Source: Pseudoduganella armeniaca (lineage in GTDB: Bacteria > Pseudomonadota > Gammaproteobacteria > Burkholderiales > Burkholderiaceae_D). From it: a stretch of DNA of 64,000 nucleotides. Below are positions 25,139 to 32,810 of this stretch, piece by piece (position 1 is the stretch's first letter; the number at the start of each line of letters is the position of its first letter). The stretch is taken from the NCBI RefSeq assembly GCF_003028855.1, contig NZ_CP028324.1, positions 5,766,001-5,830,000 of the forward strand, read 5' to 3'. The position numbers and the translations under genes were made by a program. Below the pieces are notes generated by a model. It was given only the letters and a program-made list of their open reading frames with translations. It was not told the DNA's origin and searched no databases.

Positions 25139-26109
25139 CACGCCGCCACCTGGGAACGCTGCGCCGCCGGCTCGTCGAGCCACACGGCGGGCACCGACAG
25201 GTAGGCGAAGTGCTTCTGTTCGATGCGGCCCTTGGTGACGGCGTCCAGGATGATGCCGCAGGTGAGCAGCACGATACCGAACAGCATGAGCGCGGTGCAC
25301 AGCACGGCCGTCGGCAGGCGCGGCACGAGGCCCGATTGCAGCCACGTCAACACCAGCGGCACCGCCAGCCCGACCGACAGCAGCACGCAGACCAGGAAGC
25401 CCAGCGAATAAAACCCGAGCGGTTTTTCCGATTTGAACAGGCGCAGGATCGTGAACAAGATGCGCAGGCCATCACGATAGGTACTGAGTTTGCTGAACGA
25501 GCCTTGCGGACGCGATTTGTAGACCGTCTCCACTTCCGCCACCGGCATGCGCAGTTCCAGCGCGTGAATCGTCAATTCGGTCTCGATCTCGAAACCGGTC
25601 GAATGCGCGGCAAACGACTTCACGTAGCGACGCGAAAACACGCGGTAACCAGACAGGATGTCCTTGAAAGTGCGGCCGAACAGCGTCGAGACGCAGCCCG
25701 TCAGCAGGCGGTTGCCGAACCGGTGGCCGAAGCGGTAGGCGGCCCGTTCCTCCGTGACCCGGCTGCCGACCACCATGTCCAGTCCCTCGGCCCAGAGAGT
25801 GGCGACCATGGCCGGCGCGGCGCTGGCATCGTAGGTGTCGTCACCGTCGACCATGATGTAGGCATCGGCCTCGACGTCCGCAAACATCCGCCGCACCACG
25901 CTGCCCTTGCCCTGGGTCGGCACATGGCGCACCGTGGCCCCGGCGTTCCTGGCGATGCGCACGGTATCGTCGGTGGAATTATTGTCGAATACGTAGATGT
26001 GCGCGTCCGGCAGCGCGGCACGGAAATCGCGCACGATCGCCGCGATGGTGGTGGCCTCGTTAAAACAAGGTACCAGCACGGCGACGCGAGGTTGCGGGGA
26101 GTCGGTCAT
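25138..26109 (-). CDS. GT2 family glycosyltransferase (polyprenyl-phosphate type)
   Basis: 323 residues. The GT-A fold starts VAVLVPCFNEATTIAAIV, contains FDNNSTDDT and the nucleotide/metal motif IMVDGDDTYD (residues ~90-99), and continues with DILSGYRVFSRRYVKSF (acceptor side). Two C-terminal transmembrane helices (~235-290) are typical of enzymes that transfer sugars to a polyprenyl phosphate at the cytoplasmic membrane face. It is the first gene of a two-gene leftward operon with the GT-C-like enzyme, its probable downstream user. Confidence 0.88.
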   Translation of the reverse strand: MTDSPQPRVAVLVPCFNEATTIAAIVRDFRAALPDAHIYVFDNNSTDDTVRIARNAGATVRHVPTQGKGSVVRRMFADVEADAYIMVDGDDTYDASAAPAMVATLWAEGLDMVVGSRVTEERAAYRFGHRFGNRLLTGCVSTLFGRTFKDILSGYRVFSRRYVKSFAAHSTGFEIETELTIHALELRMPVAEVETVYKSRPQGSFSKLSTYRDGLRILFTILRLFKSEKPLGFYSLGFLVCVLLSVGLAVPLVLTWLQSGLVPRLPTAVLCTALMLFGIVLLTCGIILDAVTKGRIEQKHFAYLSVPAVWLDEPAAQRSQVAA

Positions 26110-26196
26110 GGTGCAGTGACGGAATTGGCGAAGGCGCCATTATAGTAGGCATGCGACGCCCCCCACGGTCGGCGCGCCCCGGCCACGGGCGCTGGT

Positions 26197-28119
26197 TCAG
26201 CTGGTCGCCCGCAAATGCCGCGCCAGGTCGGCCAGCCGGTACGGCTTGCCGACGAACGAGAACTCCGCACTGCCCGGCTCCTCGTGCTGCAGCGCGGCCT
26301 GCGGATAGCCGGAAGCGATGATGATCTTCATGCCCGGGTGGCGCGCCCGCGCGGCGCGCGCCAGTTCCAGGCCCGTCATCCCGTTCGGCATCATCAGGTC
26401 CGTGAACAGCACGTCGATATCGCTGTCGCGCTCCAGGATGCGCAGCGCCGCCACGCCGTCCGGCGCCGTCAGCACTTCATATCCCATCGTCTCGAACAGC
26501 TCGCAGGCCACCGCCATCACCAGCTTGTCGTCTTCCGCGATCAATACCCGTTCGCTGCGCAGGGGCGGCAGCCCGGCATCGGCCGGTCCGGCGTCCTCGA
26601 CGGCCGGCAGGTACAGGCTGATCGACGTGCCCTTGCCCAGTGCCGTCTCGATGACGACGTCGCCGCCCGACTGCGCGATGAAGCCGTACACCTGGCTCAG
26701 GCCCAGCCCCGTGCCCTTGCCGACCGGCTTGGTCGTGAAAAACGGCTCGAAGGCGCGCGCCACCACCTCCGGCGCCATGCCGGTGCCGGTATCGCGCACC
26801 GTCACGCACACGTAGCGACCGGCCGGCAAGGCGCCGATCTGGCTGGCGGCCAGCTCCACGTTGCGGGTTTCCAGCGCCAGCGTGCCACCATCGGGCATCG
26901 CGTCGCGTGCGTTGACGACGAGGTTCAGCAGGGTCGCCTCGAAACGGGCCTCGTCGACGGAGACGCTGGCCAGGCGCGGCGCCAGGTCGAACAGGAATGA
27001 GACCTGCGGTCCGCCGGCGCGGCGCAGCACCGGCTCGAACGCGCCCACCAGCGTGTTCAGCTGGTGGGTGGCGGCGGCCAGCGGCTGCTGGCGCGCGAAC
27101 GACAGCAGCTGCTGCGTCAGCAGCGCGCCGCGCTCGACGGCGCGGCGCATGCTGTCCAGTACCCGGTTGGCCGTGCTGCCCGGCTGCTGCGCGTGCAGGA
27201 TGTCGATGCCGCTCGACAGCACCGCCAGCAGGTTGTTGAAATCGTGTGCGATGCCGCCCGTCAGCTGGCCGATCGCTTCCATCTTCTGGGCCTGGAACAG
27301 CGCGTTGCGGGTTTGCTCGAGCGATTCGGCCGCCTTGCGCTGCTCGGAGATATCGCGCGTGATCTTGGCGAAGCCGATCAGCGTGCCCTGCTCGTCGCGG
27401 ATCGCATCCAGCACGGCATGGGCGAAGAAGCGGCTGCCGTCGCGCCGCACGCGCCAGCCCTCGCTCTCGTGCCGGCCCGTGCTGCGGGCCGTCTGCAGCG
27501 CCAGCTCGGGCAGGCCGGCCGCGCGGTCTTCCTCGGTAAAGAAGCGGCTGAAATGGGAGCCCACCACTTCGTCTTCGCTGAATCCCTTGATGCGCTGGGC
27601 GCCGGCGTTCCAGTTGGTGATCAGGCCCTGCGGTGAGAGCATGTACAGCGCGTAGTCGGTGACGCCCTGCACCAGCAGGCGGAAGCGCTGTTCGCTCTCG
27701 CGCAGCGCTTCCTGCGCCGTCATGCGTTCGGTCGTGTCGCGCGTGATCTTGGCGAAGCCGACCAGCGTGCCGTCCGGCGCGCGGATCGGATCGATGACGA
27801 CGCTGGCCCAGAAGCGGGTGCCGTCCTTGCGCACGCGCCAGCCCTCGCCTTCGAAGCGGCCCTCGTCGCGCGCCGCGCGCAGCGCCAGCTGGGGCAGGCC
27901 GGCGGCGCGGTCCTCGTCCGTGTAGAAGCGCGAGAAATGGCTGCCGATGATGTCCTGCGGCTCATAGCCCTTGAAGCGCTGCGCGCCAGCGTTCCAGCTG
28001 CTGACGTGGCCTTCCGGATCCAGCATGTAGATGGCGTAATCCGTGATGCTGGCCACGAGCAACTCGAAGCGCTGCTCGTGGCCGGTGCTTGCGGTGGGAT
28101 TGACGGTCTCGTTATTCAT
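26197..28119 (-). CDS. PAS-PAS hybrid sensor histidine kinase with receiver domain
   Basis: 640 residues, no transmembrane segment, so cytoplasmic. Two PAS/PAC domains (residues ~15-135 and ~145-265) are close internal duplicates, sharing YMLxPxGxxxxWNAGAQR, GSHFSRF and GFAKITRD. They are followed by a HisKA domain with GGIAHDFNN, a HATPase (NARDAMPDGG, DTGTGMAP, GKGTGLGLSQVYGF), and a C-terminal receiver with phosphoacceptor in FTDLMMP. AGGA precedes ATG 28119. No cognate output regulator is adjacent. Confidence 0.9.
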   Translation of the reverse strand: MNNETVNPTASTGHEQRFELLVASITDYAIYMLDPEGHVSSWNAGAQRFKGYEPQDIIGSHFSRFYTDEDRAAGLPQLALRAARDEGRFEGEGWRVRKDGTRFWASVVIDPIRAPDGTLVGFAKITRDTTERMTAQEALRESEQRFRLLVQGVTDYALYMLSPQGLITNWNAGAQRIKGFSEDEVVGSHFSRFFTEEDRAAGLPELALQTARSTGRHESEGWRVRRDGSRFFAHAVLDAIRDEQGTLIGFAKITRDISEQRKAAESLEQTRNALFQAQKMEAIGQLTGGIAHDFNNLLAVLSSGIDILHAQQPGSTANRVLDSMRRAVERGALLTQQLLSFARQQPLAAATHQLNTLVGAFEPVLRRAGGPQVSFLFDLAPRLASVSVDEARFEATLLNLVVNARDAMPDGGTLALETRNVELAASQIGALPAGRYVCVTVRDTGTGMAPEVVARAFEPFFTTKPVGKGTGLGLSQVYGFIAQSGGDVVIETALGKGTSISLYLPAVEDAGPADAGLPPLRSERVLIAEDDKLVMAVACELFETMGYEVLTAPDGVAALRILERDSDIDVLFTDLMMPNGMTGLELARAARARHPGMKIIIASGYPQAALQHEEPGSAEFSFVGKPYRLADLARHLRATS

Positions 28120-28249
28120 CTTGTCCTGTTAGCCAGTCACGATCGACTGCAATGGTCCGCCTCGATTCTCCCCAATTGTAACGCCATCCGTGCGTTGCAC
28201 CGACACGTTACCGGCTACCATGCAGCGATCCGCCTTTTAACACGCTGTC

Positions 28250-29263
28250 ATGGTTCGCCACCCGTTCGCCACCCTGTCCCTGCTGCTGGCCCTGGCCGGG
28301 ACCAGTTTGCCGGCACCGGCCCAGGAGCCGCTGCCGAACGTGGTCGTCACGGCCACGCGCGATCCCGTCGACAAATCCTACCGCAAGATGGTGCGCGGCA
28401 TGGAGCGTTTCGCGCGCCAGCAGGCCGCCCTCGCGCCGGGCGCCACGCTGCGTTTCCGCCTGCTGCCACGCCTGCCCGGCACGCGCATGGAAGGCATCGC
28501 GCTGAAGATGGTCGGCGATACTGTCACGCTGCCGGTCAGCGTCGCCCCCGACAACAGCTTCACGCTCGAGCGCGACGAGCGTGCCTGGCGCGAGGACGCG
28601 GCACTGGTGGCCAACCGCCGCACGACCAGCATGACGTGGCGCGCGCAGGTGCGCACCCCGGGCGTGCCGGACGGCCAGCGCCGCCTGGGCGACCTGCGCC
28701 TGGAATGCCTGGTCGGCATGGAGGCCGGCCTGGTATCGAACAATGCACACCTGTTTGCCTGGCTGGCCGACCTGCTGACGGACCCCGACAAGGTCTGCGG
28801 CACCCCGGACGGCAACTACCTGTTCTTCGCCGAGCGGCCGGTCTTTGCCGTGACGCTGCTGGCGGGCGGGCGCAGCGCCCAACTGCCGCCGCGCTTCCTG
28901 TACGCGGGCGGCAGCCAGGCCCCGGCCGACCTGCCCTACTGCGACTGCCAGGTGCTGCTCGAGCGCAGCTACTACGCGCCGCTGTGGGACCGCGGCTGGC
29001 CGGACGACACGCTGCTGTCGTTCGAGTACATGGACGAGCCGGCGCCACCGAACGCCCCCTCGGCGCCCGGCATCGTGCCCGGCCAGGACCGCGCACAGGT
29101 GCGGGCGGCCCTGGGTAGCGGCACGGAAGTGGACTTCGGCAATGGCATGCAGGCGTGGCTGTACCCACCTGTGCAGCGCAAGTCGGGGCCGGATCAGATG
29201 CAGTACCTGGTGTTGTTCGGCACGGACGGGCGGGTGCTCAAGAGCCGGGCGTGGCTGCCGTGA
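28250..29263 (+). CDS. Exported protein with C-terminal BamE/SmpA-like domain
   Basis: 337 residues with a signal peptide (residues 1-25, ending APA-Q). Residues ~30-260 are not recognised; they carry a few Cys (CDCQ at ~230) that may pair in the periplasm. The last ~65 residues fit a BamE/SmpA-like unit: a PGIVPGQDRAQVRAALGSGTEV turn-helix, then AWLYPP and LVLFGTDGRVLKS strands. No lipobox is present, so it is not a BamE orthologue. No clear Shine-Dalgarno is visible before ATG 28250. The 3' end overlaps the convergent YoaK-like gene by 26 bases. Confidence 0.6.
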   Translation: MVRHPFATLSLLLALAGTSLPAPAQEPLPNVVVTATRDPVDKSYRKMVRGMERFARQQAALAPGATLRFRLLPRLPGTRMEGIALKMVGDTVTLPVSVAPDNSFTLERDERAWREDAALVANRRTTSMTWRAQVRTPGVPDGQRRLGDLRLECLVGMEAGLVSNNAHLFAWLADLLTDPDKVCGTPDGNYLFFAERPVFAVTLLAGGRSAQLPPRFLYAGGSQAPADLPYCDCQVLLERSYYAPLWDRGWPDDTLLSFEYMDEPAPPNAPSAPGIVPGQDRAQVRAALGSGTEVDFGNGMQAWLYPPVQRKSGPDQMQYLVLFGTDGRVLKSRAWLP

Positions 29264-29996
29264 CGGCATGGCGCACGTCGTCCACGATGGGTACGATCGC
29301 CAGCGCGACCAGCAGCAGCGCCAGCGGCACCGTGGCGATATAGCCCAGCCGCGTGAAGCCGACCGCGCCGGCCAGGCCGCCGCCGAAAAAGCACGCGGCC
29401 AAGCCGGCCAGCAGGCGCAGCCGGTCGCGGTTGGCGCTCACGCGCGGCTGTGTCGCCGTGCGATTCCAGTACATGGCCTTGCCCAGTTCGATGCCGATAT
29501 CGGTGACGATCCCGGTAATGTGGGTGGTGCGGATTTCCGCGTTCGACAGCTTGGTGATCACGGCATTCTGCAGGCCCATCATGAAACACAGCAGGGTCAC
29601 GGCGGCGGAGACGAGCAGGATGTCGACGTCGGCCAGGCGGCGGCCCAGCAGCCCGAACGACAGTAGCAACAGTGCCTCCAGCAGCAACGGCAGCGCATAG
29701 GTGCTGTGCAGCTGGCGCCGGCGCGCGAAGTTGACCATGATGGCGCAACAGGCCGCGCCGGCGATAAACGAAACCAGCGCGGCGGCCCCCGCCAGCGCCA
29801 GGTCGAAGGCGCCGATGGCGACGTCGTCCGCCATGGCCGAAACGATCCCGGTCATATGGGATGTGTATTGCCGTACGGCCAAAAAGCCGCCCGCGTTGGC
29901 GGCACCGACAACGAACGCCAGCATCATGCCGAGCTGCCGGTTGCCGGCGGCGGCGCGGCGCTGGCCGGTCAGGCGCCTTGCATAATTGATGGGCAT
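29238..29996 (-). CDS. YoaK/DUF1275 family membrane protein
   Basis: 252 residues, six predicted transmembrane helices. Family features include LAFVVGAANAGGFLAVRQYTSHMTGIVS near the N-terminus (G-x-x-DA/NA-x-G; T-S-H-M-T-G) and GLQNAVITKLSNAEIRTTHITGIVTDIGIELG in the centre, both highly conserved in DUF1275. Function is unknown, possibly transport. It is monocistronic, and the region upstream leads to the divergent tRNA-Phe promoter. Confidence 0.88.
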   Translation of the reverse strand: MPINYARRLTGQRRAAAGNRQLGMMLAFVVGAANAGGFLAVRQYTSHMTGIVSAMADDVAIGAFDLALAGAAALVSFIAGAACCAIMVNFARRRQLHSTYALPLLLEALLLLSFGLLGRRLADVDILLVSAAVTLLCFMMGLQNAVITKLSNAEIRTTHITGIVTDIGIELGKAMYWNRTATQPRVSANRDRLRLLAGLAACFFGGGLAGAVGFTRLGYIATVPLALLLVALAIVPIVDDVRHAVTAATPGS

Positions 29997-30086
29997 TCGC
30001 GTCGCTCCGGGGGCTGTTCGGCCTAACTTACACCCGCGTTCGCGGCCGCGTCAAATCAGCACTAGGCAAAACGGAAAGTGGGCTGC

Positions 30087-30092
30087 TATAAT
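30087..30092 (+). promoter_or_regulatory. -10 box of the tRNA-Phe promoter
   Basis: A perfect TATAAT followed by a GC-rich discriminator GCGCGCC just before the tRNA, as expected for a stringently controlled stable-RNA promoter. The -35 region is weak. Confidence 0.7.
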
Positions 30093-30102
30093 TGCGCGCC
30101 TT

Positions 30103-30178
<76 letters not shown>

Positions 30179-30190
30179 AGAATCCCCCGC

Positions 30191-30219
30191 AACGCCGATC
30201 CCCTGTGATCGGCGTTTTG
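30191..30219 (+). terminator. Terminator of tRNA-Phe
   Basis: Perfect 10-bp stem AACGCCGATC / GATCGGCGTT around CCCTGT, followed by TT. It ends the tRNA transcript before the hrp-box promoter region of the next gene. Confidence 0.85.
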
Positions 30220-30268
30220 CATTCCAGGCCGCGCCATGCGCGTCACCGTCCCCTCCCCCTTCGCAGAT

Positions 30269-30296
30269 GGAACTGCCGCCGCGAGGGCGCCACCCA
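30269..30296 (+). promoter_or_regulatory. Candidate hrp box (HrpL-type ECF promoter)
   Basis: GGAACT (30269-30274), 15 bases, CCACCCA (30290-30296). This matches GGAAC(C/T)-N15/16-CCACNNA, the promoter used by the HrpL sigma factor for type III secretion genes, and lies 92 bases before ATG 30389 of an effector-like gene. No HrpX/HrpB-type TTCGC-N15-TTCGC box is present. HrpL itself is not in the window. Confidence 0.6.
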
Positions 30297-30388
30297 TACA
30301 TATCCCCGCGCGGTCGCAGGCCGCCGGGCCGTTATCCGCCGCGTTCCCGGGCGCGGTCAATATTGTGCAATCAAGTGGACGTAATCAG

Positions 30389-32800
30389 ATGCCGACTCCT
30401 TCGCTGCCGCCAGCTACCCACGCCTATTCATCCATGTCCGTCGCCGGATATCAAGGAACCGAACCGCCGCAGGAAGCGTCGTCGAAACGGCAGTTGTCGC
30501 CCAGTGCCGGCAGTGACGCCCCGAAAAAAATGCGTGCCGCGGGCGAAGCACAGGGCGCGGAGCTGCATGCCCGGATGCGCAGCCTGTCATTCGGCAGCAA
30601 CGTGCAACCCACGCTGGATCCGGGGCAGATTGCGCAAACGCTGACCGCGGCACGCAGTCACGTCGAGGCGAGGAAAAAAGCGTTTCAGACCAACGGCGCC
30701 AACAGCCACGTACAAAGCGCCGCGACCATGCTGGACCGCACGCTGTGCCTGGCAAGCGATTTCAACAAGGGGGGCGCCACCCTGTCGATGTTTGCGGATG
30801 ATGTCAAGGCTGCCGGCCATTACATCCGCAGTTTCGATCACGACCTGCTCATTTCGAACAAGAGCAGCAAGGACAAGCAGGCCGAGATCACGGGTATCGT
30901 CGGCCAGGCCAAGGAAGGCGCGACAGCACTGGCGGCAAACGCCGGCCTGATCCCTAACGTGCAAACGCTGCAGTTGTACCAGAAACACAAGGGCAAGCTG
31001 ACGTCCGAGGCCCTGGGCGACCGTGCCAGGGCCGGCACGGCCGGCTCGGCCGAACTATACGATGCCTCGCTGAAGTATCGGACGCAGGTGACGCAACACG
31101 TCGCCGGACAGCTGGCCGGCACGCAGCACATCAAGGTCGGCGCGTTCAACGATTATCCGGCCGTCATGGTACATTTCGACGCCCGCGGCATGCTCCCGCA
31201 AGGGTTCAGGAAGGGCGACGACCTCGATACCCCGGCGGCCTCGTTCAATGAATTCCTGATGAGCCACTACCTCGGCATCGTCAACGCCGAAGCCGCGAAG
31301 ATGGGACTCAACACCGCCACCGTCGAGCGTTCCAGCTTCGGCCACCTGACGCCCTCCGTCGCCGCCACCGGCGACAGCTTCCGCATCAATCTGGGCATGA
31401 TGCCGCCCGCGTATGCCGAAGCCCACGTCCAGGCCCTGAAGATCCTCGACCAAGAGCTGAGCAGTTTCAAGGCCTCCCTCGGCAATGGGCATTCCGTCGA
31501 CCGGAACAAGTTCGCGCTGTCGAGCCATAGCGGCGATCTCGGCAAGGCAGGCGACATCCTGCAGCTGGCCTTTACGCGAGCGGAAAGTACCGGAAAGACC
31601 TTGATGACCAACACGGTACGGACGTTGAAAAACAGGAACGCCGTGGATGGCGGCTCCTACCACAAGCATATGCAGGGAGGTACGCCCAATCCGATCGGGG
31701 AGACGTTGGCTGAACTGTTCTCCAACATTTCCTTCACGGCAAAGGGCGACAAGGTCACGATGAGCACGACGGCCAACCCGACCTCCTACGACGTCGCCGC
31801 AGATGGCGCACGCCTTGTCGCTGGCGACGAGCGCATGGACGTCGACATCCCTGTGCCGCCCGCGCTGGCCACCTCCTATGGCAGCTACCTGGACAAATTC
31901 AGCCAGCAGTTCGCCGACATCGCCAACGCCAACGCCGGACCGGATGGGAGCACTCACGAACACATGAAGGCCGTCGCCAGCACGCTCCATGTCGGCAATC
32001 CCGATATCGCGACCGCGCTGGACCTGTCCAACCAGATGCTGATGGTGCATACGCTCGAGAAGATGCAGGCGCGGGCGGCGGAGGGCGCCGAATCGGCCGA
32101 TCTCGGCTATGGCAGCGGCTCCGACATCGAGGACGATACGATCACGGGAAGTAAATTGATCGTCCATAACGGCATGCGCAGCCTGCTGGGAGCGACCGAT
32201 TCGGCGCGCGCATTGCTGGTCGGCGGCGGTTCGGGCAAGGTCGGCATCGCCTATGACCATCCGTATTACGAAACGCCCGACGCGATCAAGAAAACCAAGA
32301 TCGACGTCAAGGACGTCAAGACCAAGCACGCCACCGCGGACATCGTGATCAAGGATATCAATGCCTGCGTCACGAACGCCACGCCAGGGTCGGGGCGCAA
32401 CAGCGTGGCCAGCGATTTCCCGGCGGCGAAGGCCTGGATCATCGACGCGACCAGCGCCACGACTAGCCAAATGCACAACGTCTACCAGCAGTTCAAGGAT
32501 GCAGACAACGCCGAGTTGCTCTATTTCGTCTCCAGCGGCCTGAAGAACGAACAGGCCGGCGCCGACCAGAACAACTACGGCACGGTGCGCGTCTTCGCCA
32601 AGTCGGCCGATATATCGGAGGAGCCTGTCGTCGGCAAGGTCATGGGCGCGATCGCGGAAACCGACAAGGGCCTGGCGCAGTTCTCGCACGAACACAGGAG
32701 AACCATGAAAGCGATGGGTCTGGTGCCGACGAACAGCAGTATCGTCGTGCCGGTACGCAGCGCCGTGGTCGATGACGAGGCGCCGTTCGGCAAAGGCTGA
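30389..32800 (+). CDS. Candidate type III secreted effector, unknown family
   Basis: 803 residues with no signal peptide or membrane helix and no family I recognise. The first 50 residues are Ser/Pro-rich and have no acidic residue until position 25, as in Hrp-type secretion signals. A bipartite nuclear-localisation-like motif lies at residues 33-49 (KR, 11 residues, KKMR). Residues ~630-800 contain WIIDATSATTSQM and YFVSSGLKNEQAGAD, faintly like the Asp and Lys regions of fold-type-I PLP enzymes; this is weak. Codon choice is less GC-rich than the neighbours, suggesting acquisition. ATG 30389 is chosen because it follows the hrp box; an upstream in-frame ATG at 30236 would place that box inside the gene. 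The Shine-Dalgarno is weak. It stands alone, with no chaperone or secretion gene nearby. Confidence 0.65.
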   Translation: MPTPSLPPATHAYSSMSVAGYQGTEPPQEASSKRQLSPSAGSDAPKKMRAAGEAQGAELHARMRSLSFGSNVQPTLDPGQIAQTLTAARSHVEARKKAFQTNGANSHVQSAATMLDRTLCLASDFNKGGATLSMFADDVKAAGHYIRSFDHDLLISNKSSKDKQAEITGIVGQAKEGATALAANAGLIPNVQTLQLYQKHKGKLTSEALGDRARAGTAGSAELYDASLKYRTQVTQHVAGQLAGTQHIKVGAFNDYPAVMVHFDARGMLPQGFRKGDDLDTPAASFNEFLMSHYLGIVNAEAAKMGLNTATVERSSFGHLTPSVAATGDSFRINLGMMPPAYAEAHVQALKILDQELSSFKASLGNGHSVDRNKFALSSHSGDLGKAGDILQLAFTRAESTGKTLMTNTVRTLKNRNAVDGGSYHKHMQGGTPNPIGETLAELFSNISFTAKGDKVTMSTTANPTSYDVAADGARLVAGDERMDVDIPVPPALATSYGSYLDKFSQQFADIANANAGPDGSTHEHMKAVASTLHVGNPDIATALDLSNQMLMVHTLEKMQARAAEGAESADLGYGSGSDIEDDTITGSKLIVHNGMRSLLGATDSARALLVGGGSGKVGIAYDHPYYETPDAIKKTKIDVKDVKTKHATADIVIKDINACVTNATPGSGRNSVASDFPAAKAWIIDATSATTSQMHNVYQQFKDADNAELLYFVSSGLKNEQAGADQNNYGTVRVFAKSADISEEPVVGKVMGAIAETDKGLAQFSHEHRRTMKAMGLVPTNSSIVVPVRSAVVDDEAPFGKG

Positions 32801-32810
32801 GCCCGCCTGC

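Noticed and set aside
30179..30388. HrpX/HrpB-type PIP/hrpII box before the effector candidate
   Set aside because: One TTCGC occurs near 30260 but there is no second TTCG(C) at 15 bases; only the HrpL-type box fits.
30179..32810. Integrative island with duplicated tRNA-Phe 3' end (att site)
   Set aside because: I found no second copy of the tRNA 3' end and no integrase gene in the window.
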